In this document: in pieces, positions 1-7,506 of the stretch
How the letters are laid out: the number at the start of each line of letters is the position of its first letter
Numbering within the stretch: position 1 is the stretch's first letter
Assembly (NCBI GenBank): GCA_018668475.1
Contig: JABJCZ010000308.1
Location: 1 to 14,494, forward strand
Direction: 5' to 3'
Source of the DNA: Alphaproteobacteria bacterium
GTDB lineage: Bacteria; Pseudomonadota; Alphaproteobacteria; UBA828
DNA length: 14,494 nt
Notes under the pieces: generated by a model
Seen by the model: only the letters and a program-made list of their open reading frames with translations
What the model was told of the DNA's origin: nothing
Databases searched by the model: none
Program-made: the position numbers and the translations under genes

Positions 1-1
1 C

Positions 2-694
2 AACAAGATGTGGATTACCAACGGACCCGATGCTGAAGTGCTGGTGGTCTACGCCAAAACAGACCCGGAGGCCGGGAGCCGTGGCATATCCGCATTTCTG
101 GTCGAAAAAGGGATGGCCGGGTTTTCGACAGCGCAGAAGCTCGACAAACTGGGTATGCGAGGCTCGAACACGTGCGAGCTGGTGTTCGAAGACTGCGAAG
201 TGCCTGAGGAGAATGTGCTGGGCCCGCTGAACAAGGGTGCCGGCGTGTTGATGAGCGGGCTCGATTATGAGCGATCTGTGCTGGCGGCCGGGCCACTCGG
301 TATCATGCAGGCTTGTATGGATGTGGTGGTGCCCTATGTGCACGAGCGCAAGCAGTTTGGCCAGGCTATCGGTGAGTTTCAGCTCATGCAGGGCAAGCTG
401 GCAGATATGTACACCACCATGAATGCGACCCGGGCCTACGTGTACGCCGTTGCCCAGGCTTGTGACCGGGGCGAGACCGCGCGCAAGGATGCGGCCGGTG
501 CCATCCTCTATGCCGCCGAAAAAGCGACGTGGATGGCGCTTGAAGCGATTCAGTGCCTGGGCGGCAATGGCTACATTAATGAATATCCGACAGGGCGGCT
601 GCTGCGTGATGCCAAACTTTATGAAATTGGCGCCGGAACCAGCGAGATTCGTCGATGGTTGATTGGCCGAGAGATCTTTACCGAGTCGGCTTAA
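2..694 (+). CDS. liuA: Isovaleryl-CoA dehydrogenase, C-terminal part (5' truncated by window edge)
   Basis: FAD-dependent acyl-CoA dehydrogenase that oxidises isovaleryl-CoA to 3-methylcrotonyl-CoA, passing electrons to ETF; second committed step of leucine catabolism. The reading frame is open from base 2, so the N-terminal domain lies upstream of the window. Visible are the middle beta domain ([19 protein letters not shown]) and the C-terminal helical domain. The subfamily call rests on the catalytic base. In isovaleryl-CoA dehydrogenases the Glu sits in the LD(L/Y)ER segment before the AGPLG motif, and it is present here (GAG at 269-271). The position used by most other acyl-CoA dehydrogenases (YEGTS) reads [10 protein letters not shown], with Ala replacing Glu. 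[19 protein letters not shown] is also typical of the subfamily. A thiolase follows after a 143-base gap on the same strand. Confidence in the isovaleryl assignment is high; no transcription data can be read from sequence. Confidence 0.93.
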   Translation, partial: NKMWITNGPDAEVLVVYAKTDPEAGSRGISAFLVEKGMAGFSTAQKLDKLGMRGSNTCELVFEDCEVPEENVLGPLNKGAGVLMSGLDYERSVLAAGPLGIMQACMDVVVPYVHERKQFGQAIGEFQLMQGKLADMYTTMNATRAYVYAVAQACDRGETARKDAAGAILYAAEKATWMALEAIQCLGGNGYINEYPTGRLLRDAKLYEIGAGTSEIRRWLIGREIFTESA

Positions 695-723
695 GTGTTG
701 AAAATAAGATGAAATATGTAAAT

Positions 724-736
724 GTTGCGGCGCAAC
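724..736. promoter_or_regulatory. Perfect 13-nt inverted repeat in the liuA-thiolase gap (possible operator)
   Basis: GTTGCG-G-CGCAAC is a perfect palindrome about 100 bases upstream of the thiolase start, in an otherwise AT-richer gap (695-837). The right half contains CGGCGCAAC, a 9-mer that recurs at 5019-5027 in the divergent promoter region ahead of liuB. It has no T-run, so it is not a factor-independent terminator. A TTGAAA at 698-703 resembles a -35 box, but I see no well-spaced -10. It may be a binding site for a pathway repressor, or (by TGC-N3-GCA symmetry) a PhaR-like site, but both are guesses. Confidence 0.3.
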
Positions 737-837
737 GGAAATAGTTCTGGATTTCGCGCCTGCAATATTTAGGGTAATGGAAAATGCGGCGCGAAAGCGG
801 CTCGCGGTTCCCAAATTTTACTGTAAGGAATACGAAT

Positions 838-2025
838 ATGAGCCAGGATCCAGTTGTTATTGTTGGTATGGCACGCACACCAATGGGCGGCTTTCAGGGT
901 GACTTGAAGGACGTACCGGCGCCGCAACTGGGCGCCGCCGCAATTAAGGCGGCACTGGAAAACGCAGGAATCACCGGCGACGAAGTCGATGAAGTCATAA
1001 TGGGCAACATTCTGTCAGCAGGTCAGGGGCAGGCGCCTGCACGTCAGGCATCGATTGGTGCGGGTGTGCCGCAGTCGGTCGGCTGCACGACCATCAACAA
1101 GATGTGCGGCTCCGGCATGAAAGCGACGATGTTTGCGAATGATCTCATTTCAGCCGGCACAAATGACGTGATGGTTGCCGGTGGCATGGAAAACATGACC
1201 CGCGCGCCGTATCTGCTGGACCGCGCACGCGAGGGTTACCGGATGGGCCATGGTCAGATCAGCGACCACATGTTTCTTGATGGTCTTGAGGACGCCTACG
1301 ACAAGGGTACTCTCATGGGCGTATTTGCGGAGGAGACGGCTCGCAAGTACCAGTTTACGCGTGAACAGCAGGACGAGTTCGCAATTACGTCGCTCAATCG
1401 GGCGAGAACCGCCATTGAGGACGGTTCATTTGATCGCGAAGTGACGCCAGTGACGGTCAAGGGTCGCAAAGGTGATACGGTCATCGAACGCGACGAGCAG
1501 CCGCTGAAGGCAAATTTCGACAAGATTCCAAAACTTCGCCCGGCGTTTGCCAAGGACGGGTCAGTTACGGCGGCCAATTCCAGTTCGATTTCCGATGGTG
1601 GCGCGGCGCTTGTGCTGATGCGTCGCTCGGAAGCAGAAAAACGTGGTCTGACGCCGATCGCTGTCATTCATGGCCATGCCACCCATGCGCATGAGCCGGC
1701 GTGGTTCACCACAGCTCCGGGGCCGGCAATGGAAGGCCTGCTTGAGAAGATTGGTTGGTCCACGGATGATGTTGACCTGTTCGAGATCAATGAGGCTTTT
1801 GCCGTCGTGACCATGGCGGCAATGCGGGACCTTGATATCCCGCATGACAAAGTGAACGTCCACGGCGGCGCGTGTGCCCTTGGGCATCCGGTCGGCGCTT
1901 CTGGCGCGCGGATTATTGTCACGCTGCTGGCCGCACTTGAGAAATACAATGTGGACAAGGGTATGGCCTCCCTGTGCATTGGTGGCGGCGAAGCGACGGC
2001 AATCGCGGTCGAGCGGCTTCACTAG
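838..2025 (+). CDS. Acetyl-CoA acetyltransferase (acetoacetyl-CoA thiolase)
   Basis: Thiolase of 395 residues, the usual length. It interconverts acetoacetyl-CoA plus CoA and two acetyl-CoA, cytosolic. The catalytic set is complete: nucleophile Cys90 in INKMCGSGMK, NEAFAV, the GHP His in GGACALGHPVGASGARI, and the second Cys in ASLCIGGGEATAI. The central segment (GGMENMTRAPYLL, DGLEDAY, MGVFAEETA) resembles the ACAT1/AtoB/PhaA type more than long-chain FadA. Start chosen at the ATG at 838 (MSQDPVVIVG), which has AAGGA about 10 bases upstream and fits the family N terminus; the in-frame ATG at 784 would add 18 unrelated residues. Beside leucine genes it would degrade the acetoacetyl-CoA arising after HMG-CoA cleavage. 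It could equally act on 2-methylacetoacetyl-CoA (isoleucine) or in PHB synthesis. A strong terminator follows. Confidence 0.94.
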   Translation: MSQDPVVIVGMARTPMGGFQGDLKDVPAPQLGAAAIKAALENAGITGDEVDEVIMGNILSAGQGQAPARQASIGAGVPQSVGCTTINKMCGSGMKATMFANDLISAGTNDVMVAGGMENMTRAPYLLDRAREGYRMGHGQISDHMFLDGLEDAYDKGTLMGVFAEETARKYQFTREQQDEFAITSLNRARTAIEDGSFDREVTPVTVKGRKGDTVIERDEQPLKANFDKIPKLRPAFAKDGSVTAANSSSISDGGAALVLMRRSEAEKRGLTPIAVIHGHATHAHEPAWFTTAPGPAMEGLLEKIGWSTDDVDLFEINEAFAVVTMAAMRDLDIPHDKVNVHGGACALGHPVGASGARIIVTLLAALEKYNVDKGMASLCIGGGEATAIAVERLH

Positions 2026-2060
2026 AGCGACAAGTCGTCAGACAGGATTGCAGAAGTCAT

Positions 2061-2102
2061 GATGTGCCCCGTTGCCAATAAGGCCCGGGGCACATTGTTT
2101 TT
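2061..2102 (+). terminator. Rho-independent terminator after the thiolase gene
   Basis: ATGTGCCCCG (2062-2071) and CGGGGCACAT (2086-2095) form a perfect 10-bp GC-rich stem. GCC/GGC inside the loop can add three more pairs closing on AATAA. TGTTTTT (2096-2102) follows at once. It lies about 35 bases past the thiolase stop and about 20 bases before the next start codon, so it should end or attenuate transcripts entering from the thiolase. The next gene may therefore be partly uncoupled. Confidence 0.9.
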
Positions 2103-2123
2103 ATCTGGATAAGGAGACGGCGA

Positions 2124-3275
2124 ATGGCTGCCGATGGTCAGTTTTTCACGGAAGAGCAGCGAATGATCCGCGATGTGGCGCGGGACTTCGCGCAAGCGGA
2201 GCTTTTTCCCAATGCCGGTGCATGGGATGAGGCGGCTGCGTTTCCGGACGAAATATATACGCAGATGGGTGCGCTTGGCCTGATGGGCATGTTGGTGCCT
2301 GAGGAGTGGGGTGGCTCCGGCACGGATCACGTGGCCTACGCGTTGGCGATGGAGGAGATCGCGGCCGGTGATCTTGGGGCCTCAACGGCCATGAGCGTGA
2401 ACAACAGCCTCGTCTGCGCGGGCGTATTGGCGTTTGGCAGCGACGAGCAGAAGAAAAAATACCTGACGCCGATGGCCAAGGGCGAGAAACTCGGCTGTTT
2501 CTGCCTGACAGAACCGCAGGCTGGCTCCGATGCGTCGTCGTTGCGCACGCGCGCAGTGCTTGAGGGGAACCAATGGGTGTTGAACGGCACCAAGCAGTTT
2601 ATTACCAGTGGGGCAAAGGCCGACTATGCGCTGGTATTTGCTGTGACCGACCCCGATGCGGGCAAAAAAGGATTGAGCTGCTTTATCGTGCCAACAGACA
2701 CGCCGGGGTATCAGGTTGCGCGTCTGGAAAAGAAAATGGGCCAGCGCGCCCATGACACGGCGCAACTGGTGTTCGAGGACATGCGCCTGACCCCCGACCT
2801 GATGCTGGGCGAGCCCGGGCAAGGGTATAAAATCGCTCTGGCCAACCTTGAAGGCGGTCGGATCGGTGTGGCTTCCCAGGCGCTGGGGGCTGCGAGTGCC
2901 GCTTACAATGTGGCCCTGGCCTATGCCAAGGAGCGCGAAACATTTGGCCGTCCCATCGTGCAGCATCAGGCGGTCGGCTTTCGGCTAGCCGATATGGCGA
3001 CAGAAATTGAAGCGGCCCGTTTGTTGATCCATCACGCCGCGCGCATGCGCGATGCGGGCCTGCCGTGCATTAAAGAGGCCTCAATGGCCAAGCTGTTTGC
3101 ATCGGAAATGGCGGAGCGAACCTGCTCAGCGGCAATTCAGACCCTTGGCGGCTATGGGTATCTGAGCGAATTTCCGGTGGAGCGAATTTACCGCGACATG
3201 CGGGTCTGCACGATCTACGAAGGCACAAGCGACGTACAGCGGATTGTTATCTCGCGGGCGCTGGCGGCGGAGTAA
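2124..3275 (+). CDS. Acyl-CoA dehydrogenase, short/branched-chain type
   Basis: FAD enzyme of 383 residues introducing a trans-2 double bond into a short or branched acyl-CoA, with ETF as electron acceptor. The family signature is complete: [12 protein letters not shown] (FAD/substrate contact, about residues 129-140), [26 protein letters not shown], the C-domain [17 protein letters not shown], and catalytic Glu366 in [10 protein letters not shown]. Glu in this position differs from the isovaleryl-type enzyme at 2-694, so this is a distinct paralogue, closest in style to butyryl-, 2-methylbutyryl- or isobutyryl-CoA dehydrogenases. AAGGAG sits 7 bases before the ATG. The terminator at 2061-2102 separates it from the thiolase, and the isomerase-like gene starts 36 bases downstream. 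Substrate cannot be fixed from sequence; isobutyryl- or 2-methylbutyryl-CoA would suit the neighbourhood. Confidence 0.92.
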   Translation: MAADGQFFTEEQRMIRDVARDFAQAELFPNAGAWDEAAAFPDEIYTQMGALGLMGMLVPEEWGGSGTDHVAYALAMEEIAAGDLGASTAMSVNNSLVCAGVLAFGSDEQKKKYLTPMAKGEKLGCFCLTEPQAGSDASSLRTRAVLEGNQWVLNGTKQFITSGAKADYALVFAVTDPDAGKKGLSCFIVPTDTPGYQVARLEKKMGQRAHDTAQLVFEDMRLTPDLMLGEPGQGYKIALANLEGGRIGVASQALGAASAAYNVALAYAKERETFGRPIVQHQAVGFRLADMATEIEAARLLIHHAARMRDAGLPCIKEASMAKLFASEMAERTCSAAIQTLGGYGYLSEFPVERIYRDMRVCTIYEGTSDVQRIVISRALAAE

Positions 3276-3311
3276 GATCAACATCGGTTCAGCGGGGAGG
3301 GAGCACACAAC

Positions 3312-3914
3312 ATGGCGTCACCGGTAGATTTCTATTTCGATTTCTCCAGCCCATACGGGTATCTCGGCGCGGAACTCATCGAAGGTGTCGCCGAGCGCCA
3401 GAATCGGGAAATTATCTGGCGGCCTTATCTTATGGGGGTCCTGTTCAAGAAGCTTGGCACACAGCCCCTGGTATTTGATCCAACGAAGGGTGCCTACGCG
3501 CGCCGCGATATCGTCCGCACAGCGGCTTATCTGGATATCCCTTACATCACGCCGGACCCGTTTCCGGTGGCAAGCATTGCCGCTTGCCGGGCATTTTATT
3601 GGCTGACCGACAAGGACCCTGCGCTCGCCAAGTCTTTCGCAATTACCCTGATGCGGGGCTTTTATCGTGAAAACCGCAATTTATCGAAGCCGGAAGTTGT
3701 TGTGGCCGCCGCAGTGGACGTCGGTATTGACCAGGCGGAGATAACGGCTGCGCTGAAGGAAGCCGCCGTAAAAGAGCGCCTGAGAGACGAGGTCAATGCA
3801 GTCCTCGACAGGGGCGTGTTCGGTTCACCCTACTTTATTGTCGATGACGAAACGTTCTGGGGTACGGACCGTGTTGAGCAGTTGGAAAAGTGGCTCGCCA
3901 CCGGCGGTTGGTAA
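3312..3914 (+). CDS. 2-hydroxychromene-2-carboxylate isomerase family protein (DsbA-fold, kappa-GST-like)
   Basis: 200-residue thioredoxin-fold protein of the DsbA/HCCA isomerase family. The N terminus DFYFDFSSPYGYLG carries the SPxxY motif with the Ser (Ser13) that binds glutathione in NahD-type isomerases, in place of the CxxC of true DsbA. The C terminus has the cis-Pro loop GVFGSPYFIVDDETFWG, as in family members, with a helical insert between. GGGAGG lies about 11 bases before the ATG. It follows the acyl-CoA dehydrogenase after 36 bases, so co-transcription is likely. The founding members act in naphthalene degradation, but no other aromatic-ring genes are visible here. Its substrate is therefore unknown, and a glutathione-dependent isomerase or conjugation role in acyl-CoA catabolism is only an inference from context. 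Confidence 0.85.
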   Translation: MASPVDFYFDFSSPYGYLGAELIEGVAERQNREIIWRPYLMGVLFKKLGTQPLVFDPTKGAYARRDIVRTAAYLDIPYITPDPFPVASIAACRAFYWLTDKDPALAKSFAITLMRGFYRENRNLSKPEVVVAAAVDVGIDQAEITAALKEAAVKERLRDEVNAVLDRGVFGSPYFIVDDETFWGTDRVEQLEKWLATGGW

Positions 3915-3938
3915 GGCCGTATATCAGCGCCAATGATG

Positions 3939-3956
3939 TTCAATTAAAAAATTGAA
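3939..3956. terminator. Possible weak bidirectional terminator between convergent genes
   Basis: TTCAATT and AATTGAA form a 7-bp AT-rich stem around four A residues, in the short AT-rich gap between two converging genes. The stem is weak and has no long clean T-run on either strand. Position and base composition favour transcript ends meeting here, but the structure alone is poor evidence. Confidence 0.3.
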
Positions 3957-3999
3957 TATTCCGTGTAGACAATTGTTAATAAATAAAAAAATACCTTAA

Positions 4000-4971
4000 T
4001 TATTGGGCATCACAGCGCGATAGTGCGTTTCGATACAGGGCGGGGTCAACGTTCCCGCCAGATAAAATGATTCCTACTCGTTTACCCGCCATTAAGCTCC
4101 GCTCGCTCATCAGTGCTGCAAGGGGAGCAGCGCCAGCGCCTTCGGCGATGTTATGCGTATCCGTAAAATACGCCGCCATGGCATCAAGCACGGCTTCGTC
4201 CGATACGGTGATGACGCGCGCGGCCCCGGCCATAATGTAGTTCAGGGCCTCTGGCACGGGCACTCGACAGGCCATGCCGTCGGCGATGGTGTTGGCGCTA
4301 TTGGTGCTGACAGGCTCGCCCTGAGCGAATGACAGGGCGTATGCCGCGGCGTTTTCGCTGACAACGCCAATGACGTCGGTCTTCATGCCAAGCGCATCAC
4401 GCGCCGCCATTACGCCACAAATGCCGGAGCCCAGCCCGATGGGCACATAAACGGCATCAAGTTCGCCAGCAGCCTGAAACAGTTCCATTGCGTAAGTAGC
4501 CACACCGCGCACGAGGTTCAGGTCAAACGACGGCACCAAATACAGGTCACGCTGCCGGGCCTCCGCGATGGTCCATTCAAGCGCCTCCTGGAAATCATCG
4601 CCGTGTTCGATCAGCTCGGCGCCAAATGTGCGCATGGCGGCGTTTTTGCCCTGACTGTTGCCATGTGGAACAACGATCGTCGCCTTCAGGCCTTGGCGGG
4701 CCGCGGCAAAGGCGATGCTTTGGCCGTGGTTGCCCCGGGTCGCCGCGATAATGCCGGATACGTTGGGTTGTTCACGTTTCAGGGCTTCGGTAAAGGTCAG
4801 ACCACCGCGGACTTTGAACGCGCCAATTGGCGTATGGTTTTCGTGTTTGACCCAGGTTTCAGTGCCGGTTCGGGCCGACAAAAGCGGCCAGACCCGCTGT
4901 GGCGTTGGCGGCATGACGGCGTGGACCGTGGTGGCCGCTGTCTCCAGTTCAGCGAGTGTGGGTAACGCCAT
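4000..4971 (-). CDS. Threonine/serine dehydratase, PLP fold-type II, no ACT domain
   Basis: 323-residue PLP enzyme of the threonine dehydratase / serine racemase / hydroxyaspartate dehydratase family, probably deaminating threonine to 2-oxobutyrate or serine to pyruvate. Visible are the Schiff-base Lys53 in HTPIGAFKVRGG, the substrate loop TRGNHGQS (about residues 78-85), the phosphate loop GLGSGICG, and the C-terminal SGGN that contacts the pyridine nitrogen. It stops after the catalytic domain, so it lacks the ACT regulatory domain of biosynthetic IlvA and is probably catabolic. Start chosen at 4971 (MALPTL), with GGAGG nine bases upstream; the ATG at 4980 abuts the GGAGG too closely, and the longer frame to 5154 runs into liuB. 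It lies antisense within the leucine block, convergent with the isomerase gene and divergent from liuB. Substrate preference is open. Confidence 0.88.
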   Translation of the reverse strand: MALPTLAELETAATTVHAVMPPTPQRVWPLLSARTGTETWVKHENHTPIGAFKVRGGLTFTEALKREQPNVSGIIAATRGNHGQSIAFAAARQGLKATIVVPHGNSQGKNAAMRTFGAELIEHGDDFQEALEWTIAEARQRDLYLVPSFDLNLVRGVATYAMELFQAAGELDAVYVPIGLGSGICGVMAARDALGMKTDVIGVVSENAAAYALSFAQGEPVSTNSANTIADGMACRVPVPEALNYIMAGAARVITVSDEAVLDAMAAYFTDTHNIAEGAGAAPLAALMSERSLMAGKRVGIILSGGNVDPALYRNALSRCDAQ

Positions 4972-5089
4972 GAAATTCATCCTCCAAGGGAAAATTTGCC
5001 CGCATAATAACGGCATATCGGCGCAACAGGCAGTATCCTTGTGCGCTGCCGGGCGATAAGGTTTGGGTTCGTGAACAACGGATTTATTG
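4972..5089. promoter_or_regulatory. Divergent promoter region with an imperfect dyad (5021-5046)
   Basis: 118 bases separate the dehydratase start (minus strand) from liuB (plus strand), so promoters for both should lie here. GCGCAACAGG (5021-5030) and CCTTGTGCGC (5037-5046) form an inverted repeat matching at 8 of 10 positions around CAGTAT. That arrangement suits a dimeric regulator acting on one or both genes. The left arm lies within CGGCGCAAC, also found at 728-736 before the thiolase. I cannot place convincing -10/-35 boxes. The regulator is unknown; LiuR-type MerR proteins are usual for this pathway, but I do not claim a match to their site. Confidence 0.4.
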
Positions 5090-6697
5090 ATGCAGATACT
5101 ACCGACAAAAGTTGACCCGCAGTCTGAGGAATATCGCTCCAACGCCGAGGCCATGCAGGCATTGGTTCAGGATCTGGAGGCGGAACTGGCTCACGCGCGC
5201 CAGGGCGGGCCGGAGCGGTCACGAGAGCGACACATCGCGCGAGGCAAACTGCTGCCACGCGAGCGGGTGAATGCGCTGATTGATGACGGCACCGAGTTTA
5301 TGGAGCTGTCGCCGCTGGCCGCTCATGGGCTTTACGATGGCGACGTGCCGTCTGCCGGCCTGATTACCGGGGTTGGACGGGTTTCTGGTCGTGATTGTGT
5401 GATCATAGCCAACGACGCAACCGTAAAAGGCGGGACCTATTATCCGCTGACGGTGAAGAAACACCTGCGGGCGCAGGAAGTAGCAGCTGAAAACCGGTTG
5501 CCCTGCATCTATCTGGTCGATTCCGGTGGCGCCAATTTGCCGCATCAGGATGAGGTTTTTCCGGATCGTGACCATTTCGGTCGCATTTTTTACAATCAGG
5601 CGCGCATGTCGGCGGAAGGTATTCCGCAGATTGCCGTGGTTATGGGCTCGTGTACGGCAGGTGGCGCGTATGTGCCAGCCATGTCCGATGAGACAATTAT
5701 CGTGAAGGAACAAGGCACTATTTTTCTCGGCGGGCCGCCGCTGGTAAAGGCCGCGACCGGTGAGATCGTGACGACCGAAGAACTTGGTGGTGCTGACATG
5801 CACACCCGGGTATCAGGTGTCGCGGATCACCTGGCCGACAACGATACCGACGCGCTCGAACGCGCCCGCGCGGCTGTCGCCCGCCTGGGCGCGGCACCCG
5901 CCGTCCCGTGGGATAGGGCAGAGCCGGTCCCGCCCGCGCTTGATCCTGCGGACATCTATGGCGCGGTGCCGACGTCATTGCGCAAGATGTTCAATGCGCG
6001 GGAGGTCATTGCTCGCATCGTTGACGGTAGCGAGTTTGATGAGTTCAAGGCGCGATTTGGGAAAACGCTGATTTGTGGGTTTGCGCGAATTGACGGCCAT
6101 CTTGTGGGTATTCTTGCGAACAATGGCATCTTGTTTTCTGAATCCGCACTCAAGGGTACGCACTTTATCGAGCTCTGCTGTCAGCGAGGGATTCCGCTGG
6201 TGTTTCTGCAGAACATTGTCGGGTTTATGGTTGGCAAACGGTATGAGGAAGGCGGTATCGCCAAGGATGGGGCCAAGCTGGTCATGGCAGTTGCTTGCGC
6301 CAATGTGCCCAAGTTCACCGTCGTGATTGGCGGCAGTTTCGGAGCTGGCAACTACGGCATGTGTGGCCGCGCCTACCAACCCCGGTTCCTCTGGATGTGG
6401 CCCAACGCGCGGATATCGGTCATGGGTGGCGAGCAGGCAGCGGGTGTATTGGCCCGCGTCAAGCGCGACCGAATGGAGGCCGAGGGCATCGACTGGCCGG
6501 CCGCTGATGAAGAGTCATTCAAGGCGCCCATCCGCGAGCAGTATGAGACCCAGGGACACCCCTATTATTCAACCGCACGTTTGTGGGATGATGGGGTGAT
6601 TGATCCTCTGCAAACGCGAGGCCTGCTGGCGCGGGGGCTCGCAGCCGCCTCGGGCGCAGACGTACTGCCAACCCGCTTCGGCGTTTTCAGGATGTAG
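5090..6697 (+). CDS. liuB: Methylcrotonyl-CoA carboxylase, carboxyltransferase (beta) subunit
   Basis: 535 residues, the normal length for MCC beta. It transfers carboxyl from carboxybiotin (on the alpha subunit) to 3-methylcrotonyl-CoA, giving 3-methylglutaconyl-CoA in leucine breakdown. N-terminal carboxyltransferase half: [54 protein letters not shown] and [18 protein letters not shown]-terminal half: [36 protein letters not shown] and [17 protein letters not shown]. These motifs separate MCC from propionyl- and acetyl-CoA carboxylase beta subunits. Start taken at the ATG at 5090; a TTG three bases upstream is in frame, and the ribosome binding site is weak (ACGGA). liuC begins 3 bases after the stop, implying translational coupling. 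The partner alpha subunit (liuD) is not in the window, so it must be encoded elsewhere. Confidence 0.95.
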   Translation: MQILPTKVDPQSEEYRSNAEAMQALVQDLEAELAHARQGGPERSRERHIARGKLLPRERVNALIDDGTEFMELSPLAAHGLYDGDVPSAGLITGVGRVSGRDCVIIANDATVKGGTYYPLTVKKHLRAQEVAAENRLPCIYLVDSGGANLPHQDEVFPDRDHFGRIFYNQARMSAEGIPQIAVVMGSCTAGGAYVPAMSDETIIVKEQGTIFLGGPPLVKAATGEIVTTEELGGADMHTRVSGVADHLADNDTDALERARAAVARLGAAPAVPWDRAEPVPPALDPADIYGAVPTSLRKMFNAREVIARIVDGSEFDEFKARFGKTLICGFARIDGHLVGILANNGILFSESALKGTHFIELCCQRGIPLVFLQNIVGFMVGKRYEEGGIAKDGAKLVMAVACANVPKFTVVIGGSFGAGNYGMCGRAYQPRFLWMWPNARISVMGGEQAAGVLARVKRDRMEAEGIDWPAADEESFKAPIREQYETQGHPYYSTARLWDDGVIDPLQTRGLLARGLAAASGADVLPTRFGVFRM

Positions 6698-6700
6698 CTC

Positions 6701-7432
6701 ATGAATGATGGAACAGTAATGGTTCGGGTCGATGGCAATGGTATTGCCAGCATCACACTGAACCGGCCGGAAGTGCACAACGCATTTGATGACAATGTCA
6801 TTGCGCGTCTCACGCGAGAATTGCGGTCGTTGTCCGAAGATGACGACGTGCGGGTCGTCGTTCTTGGCGCGCGGGGGAAGAGTTTCTGCGCCGGCGCCGA
6901 CGTCAACTGGATGACGCGAATGGCAGAGTTTTCGGAAGCCGAGAACCTTGCTGATGCGTCTTCCCTGGCGGAACTCCTTTACACGCTCGATAGCCTGGCG
7001 AAGCCAACCATCGCGCTGGTTCAAGGTGCGGCAATGGGTGGCGGTGTCGGATTGATTTGTGCCTGCGATATTGCCATTGCGACGCAGAGTGCCTTCTTCG
7101 CAATTTCCGAAGTGCGCCTCGGGCTGATCCCGTCAGTCATCAGTCCGTTTGTCATCAATGCGATCGGAGAGAGCCGCTCGCGCCGGTATTTTCTGACGGG
7201 TGAGCGGATCAATGCTCAAGAAGCCCAGCGCATCGGGCTGGTGCATGATGTTGTGCCAGATGAGGCCCTCGCGGTGCGGGGCGAGACCTTCATCAATATG
7301 TTGCTTGAGGGCGGGCCGAAGGCGCAGACCGAGTCAAAAGCATTGATCAGTGCCGTGCACGGCAAGCCGATCGATCAAGCTATGGCGGTCGATTTGGCCA
7401 AGCGCATTGCCCGGGTACGTGTGTCGGAATAA
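6701..7432 (+). CDS. liuC: 3-methylglutaconyl-CoA hydratase (enoyl-CoA hydratase family), shortened by an in-frame stop
   Basis: Crotonase-fold hydratase that converts 3-methylglutaconyl-CoA to HMG-CoA in leucine degradation. Family motifs: SITLNRPEVHNAFDD, the oxyanion-hole segment FCAGADVNWMTRM, GAAMGGGVGLICACDIAIA, and the Glu-bearing SEVRLGLIPSVISPFV. The last two are typical of LiuC rather than generic enoyl-CoA hydratase. It starts 3 bases after liuB, with CAGGA eight bases before the ATG. The frame stops with TAA at 7430-7432 after 243 residues. The same frame then encodes GQEGMAAFKEKRKPNWPE before TGA (7487-7489), which reads as the normal family tail. A GAA-to-TAA change (a single G-to-T) would explain this and would restore 262 residues. 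Whether the shortened enzyme works is unknown; a sequencing error is possible. Confidence 0.9.
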   Translation: MNDGTVMVRVDGNGIASITLNRPEVHNAFDDNVIARLTRELRSLSEDDDVRVVVLGARGKSFCAGADVNWMTRMAEFSEAENLADASSLAELLYTLDSLAKPTIALVQGAAMGGGVGLICACDIAIATQSAFFAISEVRLGLIPSVISPFVINAIGESRSRRYFLTGERINAQEAQRIGLVHDVVPDEALAVRGETFINMLLEGGPKAQTESKALISAVHGKPIDQAMAVDLAKRIARVRVSE

Positions 7433-7489
7433 GGCCAGGAGGGCATGGCAGCGTTCAAGGAAAAACGCAAACCAAACTGGCCAGAATGA
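7433..7489 (+). other. Orphaned conserved C-terminal tail of liuC
   Basis: 18 codons in the liuC frame follow the TAA at 7430-7432 and end in TGA at 7487-7489, encoding GQEGMAAFKEKRKPNWPE. The E(E)GQEG-AAF-EKRKP-W pattern is the usual end of LiuC-type hydratases, so this is a detached gene end and not random spacer. AGGAGG at 7437-7442 is too close to the ATG at 7445 to start a separate peptide. Confidence 0.75.
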
Positions 7490-7506
7490 GAGTCCGTTAG
7501 CTTCCG

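Noticed and set aside
784..837. Upstream ATG extending the thiolase by 18 residues
   Set aside because: The extension has no thiolase similarity, and the ATG at 838 has AAGGA in position and the expected family N terminus.
2382..2966. A 194-codon open frame on the minus strand inside the acyl-CoA dehydrogenase
   Set aside because: Entirely antisense to a complete, motif-rich gene; its composition is that of a shadow frame.
4972..5154. N-terminal extension of the dehydratase frame by 61 residues
   Set aside because: It would overlap the liuB start and its sequence does not resemble the family. A good ribosome binding site supports the start at 4971.
7445..7489. ATG with AGGAGG just upstream, giving a 14-codon peptide after the liuC stop
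   Set aside because: Only two bases separate AGGAGG from the ATG, and the peptide is the in-frame end of the LiuC family tail, so it is better explained as gene remnant.
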